Assembly (NCBI GenBank): GCA_017504625.1
Contig: JAFVQU010000010.1
Coordinates: 1-33,230, forward strand
Direction: 5' to 3'
Length of the DNA: 33,230 nucleotides
From: Clostridia bacterium
GTDB lineage: Bacteria; Bacillota; Clostridia; Oscillospirales; CAG-272
The notes beneath the pieces are model-generated. The model worked only from the letters and a program-made list of their open reading frames with translations, searched no databases and had not been told where the DNA came from. Position 1 is the stretch's first letter. Each line of letters opens with the position of its first letter. Position numbers and translations under genes: made by a program. Positions 8,086 through 16,662 of this stretch are shown piece by piece.

Positions 8086-8781
8086 ATGAACAACGACGTA
8101 AAGAACGAAGTGGAGATAAAGGGCAACGAAAGACCCGATCCCTCACCTGCCGTAATTCGCAGATTGCCGAGATATTACCGCTATCTTTGCGAGCTTATCG
8201 CGCGCGGAATTACGAGGATCAGCTCAAACGAGCTTGCTCATATGATGCACGTTACCGCATCGCAGATAAGACAGGACTTAAACTGCTTCGGCGGCTTTGG
8301 TCAGCAGGGCTACGGATATAACGTAAACTATCTTTTTGCAAAGATAAGTGACATTCTCGGTGTTTCCGCGGGCTTTAAGGCGATAATCATCGGCGCGGGC
8401 GACCTTGGTCGCGCGCTCGTTCACCTTTCTATGTTTGAGAAGCGCGGAGTTGACATTTGCGCCCTCTTTGACACCTCAAATGAAGCTGAGGGAAAGGATT
8501 GCGCGGGCGTTCCCGTGTATTCTATTGATGAGCTTGAAAAATTCTGCGAGGAAAATCAGGTGGATATTGCCGTTCTCGCATGCCCCAAGCATCTTGTTAA
8601 GGATATTGCCGCAAGATGCGTGTCGCTTGGACTTAAAGGACTTTGGAACTATATGGGCGTTGAGCTTGAATATTCCGACAAGGATATTATCGTCGAGAAT
8701 ATGCACCTTGGCGACTCGCTTATGATACTTAACTGCCGTATCTGCCGCAATATTTCTTGCGACGACGGAGAATCAGAATAA
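8086..8781 (+). CDS. rex: Redox-sensing transcriptional repressor Rex
   Basis: NADH/NAD+-sensing repressor, 231 residues. The N-terminal winged helix (about residues 20-85) contains LPRYYRYLCELIARGITRISSNEL and the DNA-recognition segment TASQIRQDLNCFGGFGQQGYGY, characteristic of Rex. The Rossmann domain starts with AIIIGAGDLGRAL (GxGxLG at 103-108), and the C-terminal swapped helix region has NMHLGDSLM. Rex typically controls fermentation and NADH-reoxidation genes; no clear Rex operator was found in this window. The gene is preceded by the DnaA-box cluster and followed 16 bases later by a DnaD-domain gene, so redox sensing and replication-loading genes may share a transcript. Confidence 0.95.
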   Translation: MNNDVKNEVEIKGNERPDPSPAVIRRLPRYYRYLCELIARGITRISSNELAHMMHVTASQIRQDLNCFGGFGQQGYGYNVNYLFAKISDILGVSAGFKAIIIGAGDLGRALVHLSMFEKRGVDICALFDTSNEAEGKDCAGVPVYSIDELEKFCEENQVDIAVLACPKHLVKDIAARCVSLGLKGLWNYMGVELEYSDKDIIVENMHLGDSLMILNCRICRNISCDDGESE

Positions 8782-8797
8782 AAAAGGAAACTTTGAC

Positions 8798-9799
8798 GTG
8801 AAATATAAAATAAATTACGGAAACGGAGTCGGCGTTTTCCCAAAAAGCGTTTTTGACGTTATAGCGCGCACGGGAAGCGTTGAGCTCAAGGTGCTTCTCG
8901 GCGTATGCTCGCTTGAGGGAAGCGTTGATATAAAAAAGCTCTCAAAGCTGATCTCATGCCCCGAGAGCGACGTGAAGGACGCGATATCCTTCTGGAGAGG
9001 CGCGGGAATTGTTGAGGTGCTTGACGGAGAGGCTAAGACGGAGGCTGAAGCTGAGGACGTCGCGGTCGTGACGGCATCAAAAAAGAAGGAAAATGACGCG
9101 CCCGCCGCGCCTGAAAAGAGCGAGGACAAGGAAAAGAAGCTTAAGAAAAGCAACGAGCTGCCCCGATACACCTCCGAGGAGCTGGCGGTAATACTTGAGA
9201 GCAGAGAGGATATCGTTTCGCTCATCAACGAGAGCCAGAATATTATAGGCAAGGTATTCAACCTCAAGGAGATAAGCGTTATTATCGGTCTTATCGACTA
9301 TTTGGGACTTGATTCGGAGTACATCCTTATACTTCTGACCTATTGCGTTTCAATTGACAAAAAATCGCTTCACTACATAGAAAGCACCGCATTCTCGCTT
9401 TACGATGCTGGTGTTACCGAGCCTGCGCAGCTTACCGAGGAGATACGCCGCCGTGAGCTTGCCGCCTCAAGCGAGGGACAGATAAGAAAAATTTTCGGAA
9501 TCGGCACACGCGCGTTCACCTCAAAGGAGAAGAAGTTTATATACTCGTGGCTCAACGATATGAGATACACAGTCGAGATAATCACGAGAGCATACGAGGT
9601 ATCGGCTAACGCAACGGGCAAGGCATCATTCCCCTATACCAACGCCGTGCTTGAGCGTTGGAACAGCGAGAATCTCCGCACTCTTGAAGAAATTGAGGCG
9701 GCGGATAAGAAGAATCAGGAGAGCACCGCAAACGATGGCAGCAGCTTTGACACCGATGATTTCTTTGCGGCGGCGGTCAGACGAAGCCTTGGCAAATAA
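8798..9799 (+). CDS. DnaD-domain replication initiation protein
   Basis: A 333-residue protein starting with GTG at 8798, with AAAGGAAA just upstream. Residues 1-75 form a winged-helix-like N-terminal region; 76-125 are a charged, low-complexity linker rich in Lys, Glu and Ala; about 126-215 look like a first DnaD-like helical domain. The C-terminal part (about 220-305) contains IRKIFGIGTRAFTSKEKKFI and AYEVSANATGKASFPYTNAVLERW, the usual DnaD/DnaB2 signature ending in the YxxxILxxW-like segment. DnaD proteins remodel origin DNA and help recruit the helicase loader, which matches the DnaC-like ATPase encoded next. Residue boundaries are approximate. Confidence 0.85.
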   Translation: MKYKINYGNGVGVFPKSVFDVIARTGSVELKVLLGVCSLEGSVDIKKLSKLISCPESDVKDAISFWRGAGIVEVLDGEAKTEAEAEDVAVVTASKKKENDAPAAPEKSEDKEKKLKKSNELPRYTSEELAVILESREDIVSLINESQNIIGKVFNLKEISVIIGLIDYLGLDSEYILILLTYCVSIDKKSLHYIESTAFSLYDAGVTEPAQLTEEIRRRELAASSEGQIRKIFGIGTRAFTSKEKKFIYSWLNDMRYTVEIITRAYEVSANATGKASFPYTNAVLERWNSENLRTLEEIEAADKKNQESTANDGSSFDTDDFFAAAVRRSLGK

Positions 9800-9845
9800 T
9801 CAGTTTCAGAACACTTCTGCGGTTTGACCGCGAAAGGATATTTTT

Positions 9846-10814
9846 ATGGGATATAACAGAGCGAATTACAAGCGCATAAAAGAGGAATACGACGGCAAAT
9901 ATCTTCGCGCGACCGAGGCGGCTGATTTCAGACGCGCAGAGGTCATGGCGGTAGTGCCGGGAGTTGCCGAGATAGAAAAGCTCCTTTCCTTGACCGGCTT
10001 TAAAATATTTGACGCGACATTGCGAGGAGATAAGGAAGAGCTTGAAAGGATAACCGCGGAAAACCGTGAGCTTAATTCTCAGAAGGCGGCGCTTCTTATT
10101 GCCGCAGGCTATCCTGCCGACTACACCGAGATAAAGTACGAGTGTAGCGAGTGCGGAGATACCGGCGTTGTAGATAACAAAATGTGCATATGCATGAAGA
10201 AGAAGCTTGTCGAGGCGGGAATCGAATCCTCGGGAATGAGCGATCTTATAAAGTGTCAGAGCTTTGATAATTTCAGTCTGGACTACTACAAGCAGTCAAG
10301 AGAAAATCACGAGCGCATGAGCACTATTCTTGCGATAGCGAAACAGTACGCGGATGATTTTGATGCGGCGACCTCACCCAATATCGCAATGTTTGGCGGC
10401 ACGGGACTTGGCAAGACGCATCTTTCAAGCGCAATGGCAAGCGTTATCATTGAAAAGGGAAACGACGTTTATTATACGGGTGCAAATTCAATGTTTGCGG
10501 ACTTTGAGCAAAAGAGATTCGGCAACAGCGCAGACCCTGATGCCGAGGGGGATATTGAAAAGTATTTCTCCTGCGACCTGCTTATAATCGACGACCTCGG
10601 CACCGAGGTTACCAATCAGTTTACGACCTCCTGCCTCTACAATATCATAAACACTCGACTTAACAGAAAAAAGCCGGTTGTGCTTAGCACCAATCTTACC
10701 AAGGACGAGTTCAAGAAGAGATATTGGGACAGAATTGCAAGCCGAGTTTTCGGTGAATATACGATATTGCCCTTCTGCGGAGTTGATATCAGAGCGCAAA
10801 AGCTTGGCAAATAA
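9846..10814 (+). CDS. DnaC/DnaI-like ATP-binding helicase loader
   Basis: AAA+ ATPase of 322 residues, expected to load the replicative helicase. An N-terminal helical region is followed by a Cys motif (C100, C103, C114, C116 in YECSECGDTG and KMCICMKK), a likely zinc-binding module as in DnaI. Walker A is GGTGLGKTHL at 184-193, Walker B is LLIIDDLGTE at 245-254, and sensor motif STNLT follows. AAAGGA precedes the ATG. Together with the preceding DnaD-domain protein this is the usual clostridial primosome pair. An IstB-type transposition ATPase is less likely: there is no transposase nearby, and the Cys motif favours DnaI. Confidence 0.87.
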   Translation: MGYNRANYKRIKEEYDGKYLRATEAADFRRAEVMAVVPGVAEIEKLLSLTGFKIFDATLRGDKEELERITAENRELNSQKAALLIAAGYPADYTEIKYECSECGDTGVVDNKMCICMKKKLVEAGIESSGMSDLIKCQSFDNFSLDYYKQSRENHERMSTILAIAKQYADDFDAATSPNIAMFGGTGLGKTHLSSAMASVIIEKGNDVYYTGANSMFADFEQKRFGNSADPDAEGDIEKYFSCDLLIIDDLGTEVTNQFTTSCLYNIINTRLNRKKPVVLSTNLTKDEFKKRYWDRIASRVFGEYTILPFCGVDIRAQKLGK

Positions 10815-10822
10815 TAAGAAAG

Positions 10823-10853
10823 AAACGGTATTTACAAAAAATACCGTTTTTTT
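10823..10853 (+). terminator. Intrinsic terminator after the DnaC-like gene
   Basis: A perfect 11-bp stem, AAACGGTATTT / AAATACCGTTT, with a 5-base loop and a run of T's to 10853. It ends the rex-dnaD-dnaC transcript 9 bases after the stop codon. Confidence 0.9.
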
Positions 10854-10916
10854 ATCGTATTTTTCTCTTTTTGTTGCGCATACTATGACCGAAGCACTTT
10901 GAAAGGCGGTTAAAAT

Positions 10917-11363
10917 ATGCAACAGACAAAAACTCGCGAAGCAGAAATGCTTGAAGAATTGTATAAAAACGTAAAAATGGGCTCTGATTCGATAATCAAG
11001 CTCTTAAATAAGGTAAGCGACGGTAAATTCAAGACCGATCTTACCGACCAGCTTGACGGCTACGAAAACTTTGCGGCAAAGGCAAAGGACAGACTGAAGT
11101 CACTCGGCTGCGAGGCAAAGGAAGAAAACGTGATGACGAAGATGTGGAGCAGTATTGGTATGGCAATGAGCACTCTCACCGATTCGAGCGACTCTCATAT
11201 CGCGCAGATGGTAGCCGAGGGCTCTACTATGGGTATCACCGATGGCATCAAGCTCCTCCGCGACTATGAAAACACGGGAGTGTCCGAGCACGCGCTCGCG
11301 CTCGTCCGTGACGTTATCAAGTTTGAAGAAAACAACCTTGAGAGAGCAAAAAAATATATCTGA
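10917..11363 (+). CDS. Ferritin-like four-helix protein (DUF2383-like), unknown function
   Basis: A 148-residue, wholly helical, soluble-looking protein. Amphipathic helices near residues 10-33, 39-65, 75-110 and 118-147 suggest a ferritin-like four-helix bundle. Possible metal ligands are scattered Glu/Asp residues and a DSHIAQM stretch resembling the DxxHxxQM/ExxH arrangement of ferritin-like folds, but I cannot place a full diiron site. AAAGGCGG precedes the ATG at 10917. It stands alone between two terminators, so it has its own transcript, although no convincing promoter was seen in the short gap. The DUF2383 assignment is a pattern-based guess. Confidence 0.7.
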   Translation: MQQTKTREAEMLEELYKNVKMGSDSIIKLLNKVSDGKFKTDLTDQLDGYENFAAKAKDRLKSLGCEAKEENVMTKMWSSIGMAMSTLTDSSDSHIAQMVAEGSTMGITDGIKLLRDYENTGVSEHALALVRDVIKFEENNLERAKKYI

Positions 11364-11376
11364 CAAAAAACAAAAG

Positions 11377-11409
11377 AAAATGCACCGCTTATACGGTGCA
11401 TTTTTCTTT
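11377..11409. terminator. Bidirectional terminator between the ferritin-like gene and aroQ
   Basis: Stem AAAATGCACCG / CGGTGCATTTT with a 6-base loop, flanked by A-rich and T-rich tracts on either side, so it can stop transcripts from both converging genes. It also marks the 3' end of the aro operon. Confidence 0.88.
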
Positions 11410-11842
11410 ATTTAGACAGATATTCAACAAGATATTCAAGCGCGACTTTGTAGCCGTCAAAGCCAAGACCCATAACGGTTTTTATCGCGGCGAGAGAAAC
11501 GTAGGAGAGCTGTCTGAAGTCCTCGCGCTTCGACACGTCGGAGATGTGAACCTCAACGGTCGGAATAGATACAGACTTGAGCGCGTCAAGGATTGCAATC
11601 GAGGTGTGAGTATATGCGGCGGGATTGATAACGATTCCGTCAAAGACGCTGTAAGCGTCCTGAATCTTATCAACTATCGCGCCCTCGTGATTAGACTGAT
11701 ATATCTCACAGTCAACACCGAGATCGTTGCAGGTCTTTTTTATAAGACGGCAGAGCGCGGAATAGTTCTTGTCACCGTATATCTCAGGCTCGCGCAGACC
11801 GAGCATGTTGAGATTTGGGCCGTTGATTATCAGAATTTTCAT
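11408..11842 (-). CDS. aroQ: 3-dehydroquinate dehydratase, type II
   Basis: Third shikimate step: 3-dehydroquinate to 3-dehydroshikimate. The 144-residue length is typical of the dodecameric type II enzyme. The N-terminus ILIINGPNLNMLGLREPEIYG contains the family signature with the catalytic Tyr. The other catalytic block NPAAYTHTSIAILDAL supplies the His, and VEVHISD the substrate-binding end. It is the last gene of the aro operon and overlaps the aroEK gene by four bases. It is unrelated to the type I (aroD) enzyme. Confidence 0.96.
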   Translation of the reverse strand: MKILIINGPNLNMLGLREPEIYGDKNYSALCRLIKKTCNDLGVDCEIYQSNHEGAIVDKIQDAYSVFDGIVINPAAYTHTSIAILDALKSVSIPTVEVHISDVSKREDFRQLSYVSLAAIKTVMGLGFDGYKVALEYLVEYLSK

Positions 11843-13098
11843 TTGTCTGTCCCCCCTCGAAAGATATTTAATATTTCCTTGGCACAGTCAATGGCGGTTG
11901 TGCCGTTTTTTACCTTGTAGTCGCAAAACGCCTCGTACATTGGGCGTCTTTTTTGGAACATTTCTTCAAGATCTCCGTTTTGCGAGAGCGGTCTGCCGTC
12001 GCGCGATAGGAAATTGATATTCCGTTGAATATAAAAGATAACGCCGTTTTGCTTAAGCGAGCGGTAGTTTTCGCCGCGAGTGACGACACCGCCGCCGGTT
12101 GAGATTATAAGTGAGCTTTGCTTACCCACCTCGGCTACTGCCTTATGCTCGGCGGAGCGGAAATAATCCTCGCCGTCGCTCTTGAAGATCGTGGGAATGT
12201 CGCGCCCTTCGCTTTTGGATATCATCTCGTCGGTGTCAACGAGCTTTCGTCCCGTCATTTCGGACAAGATCGCGCCGACCGTGCTTTTACCGCAACCGGG
12301 CATACCTACAAGCACGATATTTTTTGTTGTTTTTTCAATTTCTGCCGTTATTTCGTCAATAACGCCGTTGTCTATCGTCGTATCAAGGAAAAGCTCGCAA
12401 GCCCGCTTTGCCTGCGCGACGAGCATTGAAAGTCCGTTCGTGCAAGGGATTTTCAGGCTCTGCGCCTCAAAAAGAAGCTCGGTTGTGGCGGGATTGTAAA
12501 CCATATCCGCAACACCCGAAAGATGCTCAAAGCTCGAAAGGCTTATAGGTGATACCTGGTTATTCGGATACATGCCGACGGGCGTGCAGTTGATTATCAC
12601 CTCGCCGTCGGGGTGCTTTTCATACACGTTTTCGTAATTCACATCGCCATTTCGCGATACCAATACGATCTCACACGCTCCGAGGTCGGAGCATACCGCC
12701 TGAGCCGTCAATGATGCGCCGCCCGTGCCTAAAATAAGCACCTTTTTGCCTTCTATCGCTATATTTGCCTTTTTCAGCATATATGTAAAGCCGAAATAGT
12801 CGGTATTGTCGCCGCGAAGTCGCCCGTTGGAAAGACGAGTGACCGTGTTTACCGAGCCTATGCGCCTTGCCTCCTCGGATATCTCGTCAAGATAGGGTAT
12901 CACCGTTTTTTTATAGGGGATAGTTACGTTAAGCGCATCAAAATCGCCGCCGCGGATAAACTTGCCTACCTCGCATTCGCTCATTTCAAAGAGTTTATAC
13001 GAATAGTCGGCAAGAAGACCGTGTATCCTGGGCGAAAAGCTATGCGAAAGCGTTTTGCCGATAAGACCGCACCGCAAATTGTTTTTACCTGTTATCAT
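11839..13098 (-). CDS. aroE-aroK: Bifunctional shikimate dehydrogenase / shikimate kinase (AroE-AroK fusion)
   Basis: One 419-residue polypeptide carries two consecutive pathway enzymes. Residues 1 to about 255 are shikimate dehydrogenase: GLIGKTLSHSFSPRIH, catalytic Lys in NVTIPYKK (K63), Asp in DNTDY (D100), the NADPH loop GTGGAS at 124-129 and a C-terminal VAQAKRACELFL. Residues about 258-419 are shikimate kinase: P-loop GMPGCGKST at 265-273, DTD at 288-290, substrate-binding R314 in GEDYFR, GGG at 335-337 and the lid RDGRPLS. Both active sites look intact and the join is short (about 10 charged residues). The frame is continuous, so this is a genuine fusion rather than two genes. ATG at 13098 follows GGAG at a long 12 bases. 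Confidence 0.94.
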   Translation of the reverse strand: MITGKNNLRCGLIGKTLSHSFSPRIHGLLADYSYKLFEMSECEVGKFIRGGDFDALNVTIPYKKTVIPYLDEISEEARRIGSVNTVTRLSNGRLRGDNTDYFGFTYMLKKANIAIEGKKVLILGTGGASLTAQAVCSDLGACEIVLVSRNGDVNYENVYEKHPDGEVIINCTPVGMYPNNQVSPISLSSFEHLSGVADMVYNPATTELLFEAQSLKIPCTNGLSMLVAQAKRACELFLDTTIDNGVIDEITAEIEKTTKNIVLVGMPGCGKSTVGAILSEMTGRKLVDTDEMISKSEGRDIPTIFKSDGEDYFRSAEHKAVAEVGKQSSLIISTGGGVVTRGENYRSLKQNGVIFYIQRNINFLSRDGRPLSQNGDLEEMFQKRRPMYEAFCDYKVKNGTTAIDCAKEILNIFRGGTDK

Positions 13099-13121
13099 AA
13101 GAAAATATTACTCCGTAAGGG

Positions 13122-14270
13122 TTATATTATCTCGGAATACGCGCCGAGAAGTCTGAACTTTTCTCCTCTTGCTTCAAGCTCGCAAAGCAGACGCTTGAGC
13201 GTGTCGGAATATACCGAAACAGTAAAATCAAAATAGAACATTGACTCAAAATCTCGCTCGGGGATCGGGCAGGATTCAAGCTTCGTCATATTGACACCGA
13301 GGGAATTGAAGCAGGAAAGCACGTGATAGAGCGCGCCGGGGCGGTTGGGAGTTACGAGCATAAGCGAGAGCTTATCCGCGCCTGGATAGACCTCGGGGTC
13401 TTTGGAAATGCAGATAAATCTTGTGAAATTGTTGCCCGTATCCTGAAGCGAGGGCATAATATTTTCAAGACCGTAAAGCTCTGCGCAGAAGCGCGAGGAT
13501 AGTGCCGCAACGTCGTCACGGTCAGACTCTGCTACCATTTTCGATGCGAGCGCGGTATTTGCGACAACGGTCACCTTTATCTGAGGATTTGCCTTGAGGA
13601 ATTCCGAGCATTGACTTATCGCCTGCTCGTGTGAGAAAATTTCCTTTATATCTTCAAGCCTTCTGCCCGATTTTGCGAGCAGATTGTGGTCTATTTTGAG
13701 CCTTACCGAGCGCACGATGCTGAAGTTGTGGCAGAGCATAAGCTCGTAGACCTTTTTAACCGATCCCGCCGTGCTGTTTTCAATAGGAAGTACGCCGTAT
13801 TTGCAATCTCCGCGCTCGATAGCCGAGAAAACCGAGTCAAACGAGGGGCAATATGTGATGGTGGGAAGCTCAAAGAGCTTTTCCGCCGCTATCTGCGAAT
13901 ACGCGCCCTCAACGCCCTGACATGCGACCTTTGCGCGAGAGGGGAAGATGGGAGGCGTTATTTCAAGAGCCTTTGCTATCTCGTCGTAGCAAAGTGAGCT
14001 TTGGTGAAGCTTGGTGTACTGATAAGCACGTGAAACGTCAAGCATTGTGCGATAGAGCGTGCGCGCGTAGCCGTCAAGCTCATCACCCGCAAGGCTTGAG
14101 ATTTTTTCAAGCAGCTCACGCTCGCGTGCCGCGTCAAGCACGGGAAGAGAGCGTTCCTTTTTGTACTCTGCAACGCACGCCGCGATAGCCATTCTCTTTT
14201 TGAAAAGCTCGACTATCTCTTCGTCGGTCGCGTTTATTTCTTCTCTTAATTTTTTGAGATCAAGTTCCAT
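13122..14270 (-). CDS. pheA: Bifunctional chorismate mutase / prephenate dehydratase (P-protein)
   Basis: Converts chorismate to prephenate and prephenate to phenylpyruvate, 382 residues. Residues 1-88 are an AroQ-fold chorismate mutase (LREEINATDEEIVELFKKRM, then YKKER). Residues about 112-290 are prephenate dehydratase, starting at VACQGVEGAYS and containing the catalytic TRF motif at 283-285. Residues about 300-378 are an ACT domain with RPGALYHVL and LESCPIP, positions that normally bind phenylalanine, so feedback inhibition is likely; the usual ESRP reads ESCP. GGAG lies 7 bases before the ATG. It sits between aroC and aroEK. Its mutase also supplies prephenate for TyrA, which lacks one. 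Confidence 0.95.
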   Translation of the reverse strand: MELDLKKLREEINATDEEIVELFKKRMAIAACVAEYKKERSLPVLDAARERELLEKISSLAGDELDGYARTLYRTMLDVSRAYQYTKLHQSSLCYDEIAKALEITPPIFPSRAKVACQGVEGAYSQIAAEKLFELPTITYCPSFDSVFSAIERGDCKYGVLPIENSTAGSVKKVYELMLCHNFSIVRSVRLKIDHNLLAKSGRRLEDIKEIFSHEQAISQCSEFLKANPQIKVTVVANTALASKMVAESDRDDVAALSSRFCAELYGLENIMPSLQDTGNNFTRFICISKDPEVYPGADKLSLMLVTPNRPGALYHVLSCFNSLGVNMTKLESCPIPERDFESMFYFDFTVSVYSDTLKRLLCELEARGEKFRLLGAYSEII

Positions 14271-14288
14271 TTTAAAACTCCAATTTAC

Positions 14289-15365
14289 TTATCTATCAAG
14301 CAACAAATCAAAAATTGCGATTGCACATGCCGCCTCAAAGACGGGGATGGCGCGGGGAAGTATGCAGGGGTCGTGTCTGCCCGTGATTTTGAGCTTCACG
14401 TTTTCCATTTTGGATAGAGAAACGCTGTCCTGCTCCTTTGCGATAGAGGGTGTCGGTTTAATTGCCGCGCGGAAGATAATAGGCATTCCGCTCGTCATAC
14501 CGCCAAGTATTCCGCCCGCGTTGTTTGTTTTGGTGTAAACCTTTTTGCCGTCGGTATAAAACGCGTCGTTGTTGGACGAGCCGCGCAGAGCGGCAGAACC
14601 GAAACCGCGTCCGAATTCAATGCCCTTGACCGCGGGAATTCCAAAGATTATAGACGAAATTCTACCCTCAACACCAAGGAATATATGCTCGCCAAGCCCT
14701 GCGGAAAGTCCCGTAGCCGCGCATTCGATAATGCCGCCGACCGAGTCGCCGTCAAGACGCGCGTCCTCAATGATTGCGCGCATTTTTTCTTCTGCTGACG
14801 GGGAAATAGTGGCGAATTTCTTTGCTTTTATAGAATTAAAGTCGGCAGATGCGGGGTCAACGAGGTCAAAGCTCTCGTCATAAGCGTCCGCAACCGAGAG
14901 AATGTGGGCGCATACATCAATTCCTTTACGCGCAAGTATTTGCAGGCATATACCGCCCGCAATACACATAGGAGCCGTAAGTCTGCCCGAAAAATGACCG
15001 CCGCCGCGCAGATCGACATTCTCGCCGTACTTCATCCTCGCCGCAAAATCGGCGTGCGAGGGGCGGGGAATATCGGAGAGCGACGAGTAGTCACCCGAGC
15101 GCTGATTTTTATTGTAAATTACCGCTTCAATTGGCTCGCCGTTCGTGACGTTGCCGTCAAGCCCAGAGAGAAAAACAGGCTCGTCGGGCTCTTTTCTTGC
15201 AGTTGAGAATTGATCGTTTCCGGGGGCGCGGCGCGCCATAAACGCGCGGAGCGCGTCAAGATCGATCACCTCACCCGCAGGGATTCCCGAGAGGATCATG
15301 CCGATCCTCTCGTCGTGGGAGCCGCCGTATATTTTGAGTTTAAGATTTACACCGTAAGCGTTCAT
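14289..15365 (-). CDS. aroC: Chorismate synthase
   Basis: Last shikimate step: EPSP to chorismate, using reduced FMN; 358 residues, the normal length. Recognisable blocks are IYGGSHDERIGMILSGIPAG near the N-terminus (equivalent to GESHG), ARRAPG, RPSHADFAARMKYG with the second active-site His, LRGGGHFSGRLTAPM and, late, GGILGGMTSGMPI. The first block reads GGSHDE rather than GESHG, keeping the His. GGAAGG precedes the ATG. It lies between aroA and pheA on the same strand. Confidence 0.96.
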   Translation of the reverse strand: MNAYGVNLKLKIYGGSHDERIGMILSGIPAGEVIDLDALRAFMARRAPGNDQFSTARKEPDEPVFLSGLDGNVTNGEPIEAVIYNKNQRSGDYSSLSDIPRPSHADFAARMKYGENVDLRGGGHFSGRLTAPMCIAGGICLQILARKGIDVCAHILSVADAYDESFDLVDPASADFNSIKAKKFATISPSAEEKMRAIIEDARLDGDSVGGIIECAATGLSAGLGEHIFLGVEGRISSIIFGIPAVKGIEFGRGFGSAALRGSSNNDAFYTDGKKVYTKTNNAGGILGGMTSGMPIIFRAAIKPTPSIAKEQDSVSLSKMENVKLKITGRHDPCILPRAIPVFEAACAIAIFDLLLDR

Positions 15366-15404
15366 AAAAATGCCTTCCGTTATCTTGTTTGTGTTTTGAA
15401 ATCC

Positions 15405-16649
15405 TTATTCCGTAAAGTTTTCCGCGAATGCGGGATAAGATTTGCTTATCGCCTCAAAGCGTGAGATCTTGACCTCACCGTCGCAGACGAGCGAGGCGAT
15501 AGCCGCGCTCATAGCAATTCTGTGGTCGTTGTATGAATCGACCGCTCCTCCGACAAGTCGGGGCTTTCCGACTATCACCATACCGTCGCTCGTCGGAGTA
15601 ATATCCGCGCCGAGATTTGATAGCATATTGCAAACGCTCTCGATTCGGTCGCTTTCTTTTAAGCGAAGGCGCGAGGCGTTAAATATCCTCGTTTTGCCCT
15701 CTGCGACCGATGCAACAGTTGCTAAGACAGGCACGAGGTCGGGTATCTGCGCCGCATCAATGTCAACGGCGCAAGGTCTTGAGGGGAAAACGGTTATGCC
15801 GCCGTCTGCAATTTCAATATGCGCGCCCATTTTTTTGAGAATTTCAAGCATTTCGCGGTCGCCCTGACGGGAATTTTTGTCAAGTCCGAGGACGGTTACT
15901 TTGTTTTGACCTATCGCGCCTGCCGCCAAAAAGAAGGCGGCGTTTGACCAATCTCCACCGACGGTCAGATCGCGTGGAGAGGTAAGCTTGTCCTTGCCAA
16001 TTATCGTGTAGGTTTGACTTTCTATATCAAAATTGATATCCGCGCCGAACTCATTGAGTGCGTCAAGCGTCATTTCAACGTATGGCGCGGATTCAAGCTT
16101 GCCTTCAAGCCTGAGGGTGCTTTCGCCCTCACAAATTGAGAGCGCGAAAAGCATTCCGCTTATAAACTGCGAGGATATATTCGCCGCGAGCGAGTAGCTG
16201 CCCGATTTAAGCTTTCCCTTTATGCTCAAAGGGCTTGTGCCTTGCGCGCCGAGTGTAATACCGTTAGATATCAACAGCTCGTAAAGCGGAGAGAGGGGGC
16301 GAAAGGCGAGTCTGCCGCGCATAATAAACGAGCAGTCAGCTCCAAGCGCCGCCGCGAGTGGCAGAAGAAAGCGCAGAGTCGAGCCCGATTCGTTGCAATC
16401 GAGCATTGCGCCCGTATTTGCCGTGTTTATAGGTTCTATTATAAAGTGTTCGCCATCACGGGTGATATTCGCGCCAAGGGCGTTCAGGCATGCCGCCGTC
16501 GCGTCAATATCGGCGTTCGTGTCGGTGCAAAGCAAACTGACATTTTTGTCACCGAGCGCGGAGCATATAAGGTATCTGTGTGCCTCGGATTTTGAAGAAA
16601 TGGCTCTTATCTCGCTTTTTACCCGCGCATTCTTAAAAATTTTATCCAC
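15405..16649 (-). CDS. aroA: 5-enolpyruvylshikimate-3-phosphate synthase
   Basis: Sixth shikimate step, joining PEP to shikimate 3-phosphate; 414 residues from the GTG at 16649. That start was chosen because AAGGA lies 7 bases upstream and it falls 13 bases after the aroB stop; the longer ATG start at 16691 would overlap aroB by 29 bases. Active-site blocks are SKSEAHRYLI, CNESGSTLRFLLPLA, PDLVPVLATVA with the catalytic Asp, LKESDRIESV and SYNDHRIAMS. The middle of the operon. Confidence 0.95.
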   Translation of the reverse strand: MDKIFKNARVKSEIRAISSKSEAHRYLICSALGDKNVSLLCTDTNADIDATAACLNALGANITRDGEHFIIEPINTANTGAMLDCNESGSTLRFLLPLAAALGADCSFIMRGRLAFRPLSPLYELLISNGITLGAQGTSPLSIKGKLKSGSYSLAANISSQFISGMLFALSICEGESTLRLEGKLESAPYVEMTLDALNEFGADINFDIESQTYTIIGKDKLTSPRDLTVGGDWSNAAFFLAAGAIGQNKVTVLGLDKNSRQGDREMLEILKKMGAHIEIADGGITVFPSRPCAVDIDAAQIPDLVPVLATVASVAEGKTRIFNASRLRLKESDRIESVCNMLSNLGADITPTSDGMVIVGKPRLVGGAVDSYNDHRIAMSAAIASLVCDGEVKISRFEAISKSYPAFAENFTE

Positions 16650-16662
16650 GTTTTTGTCCTTC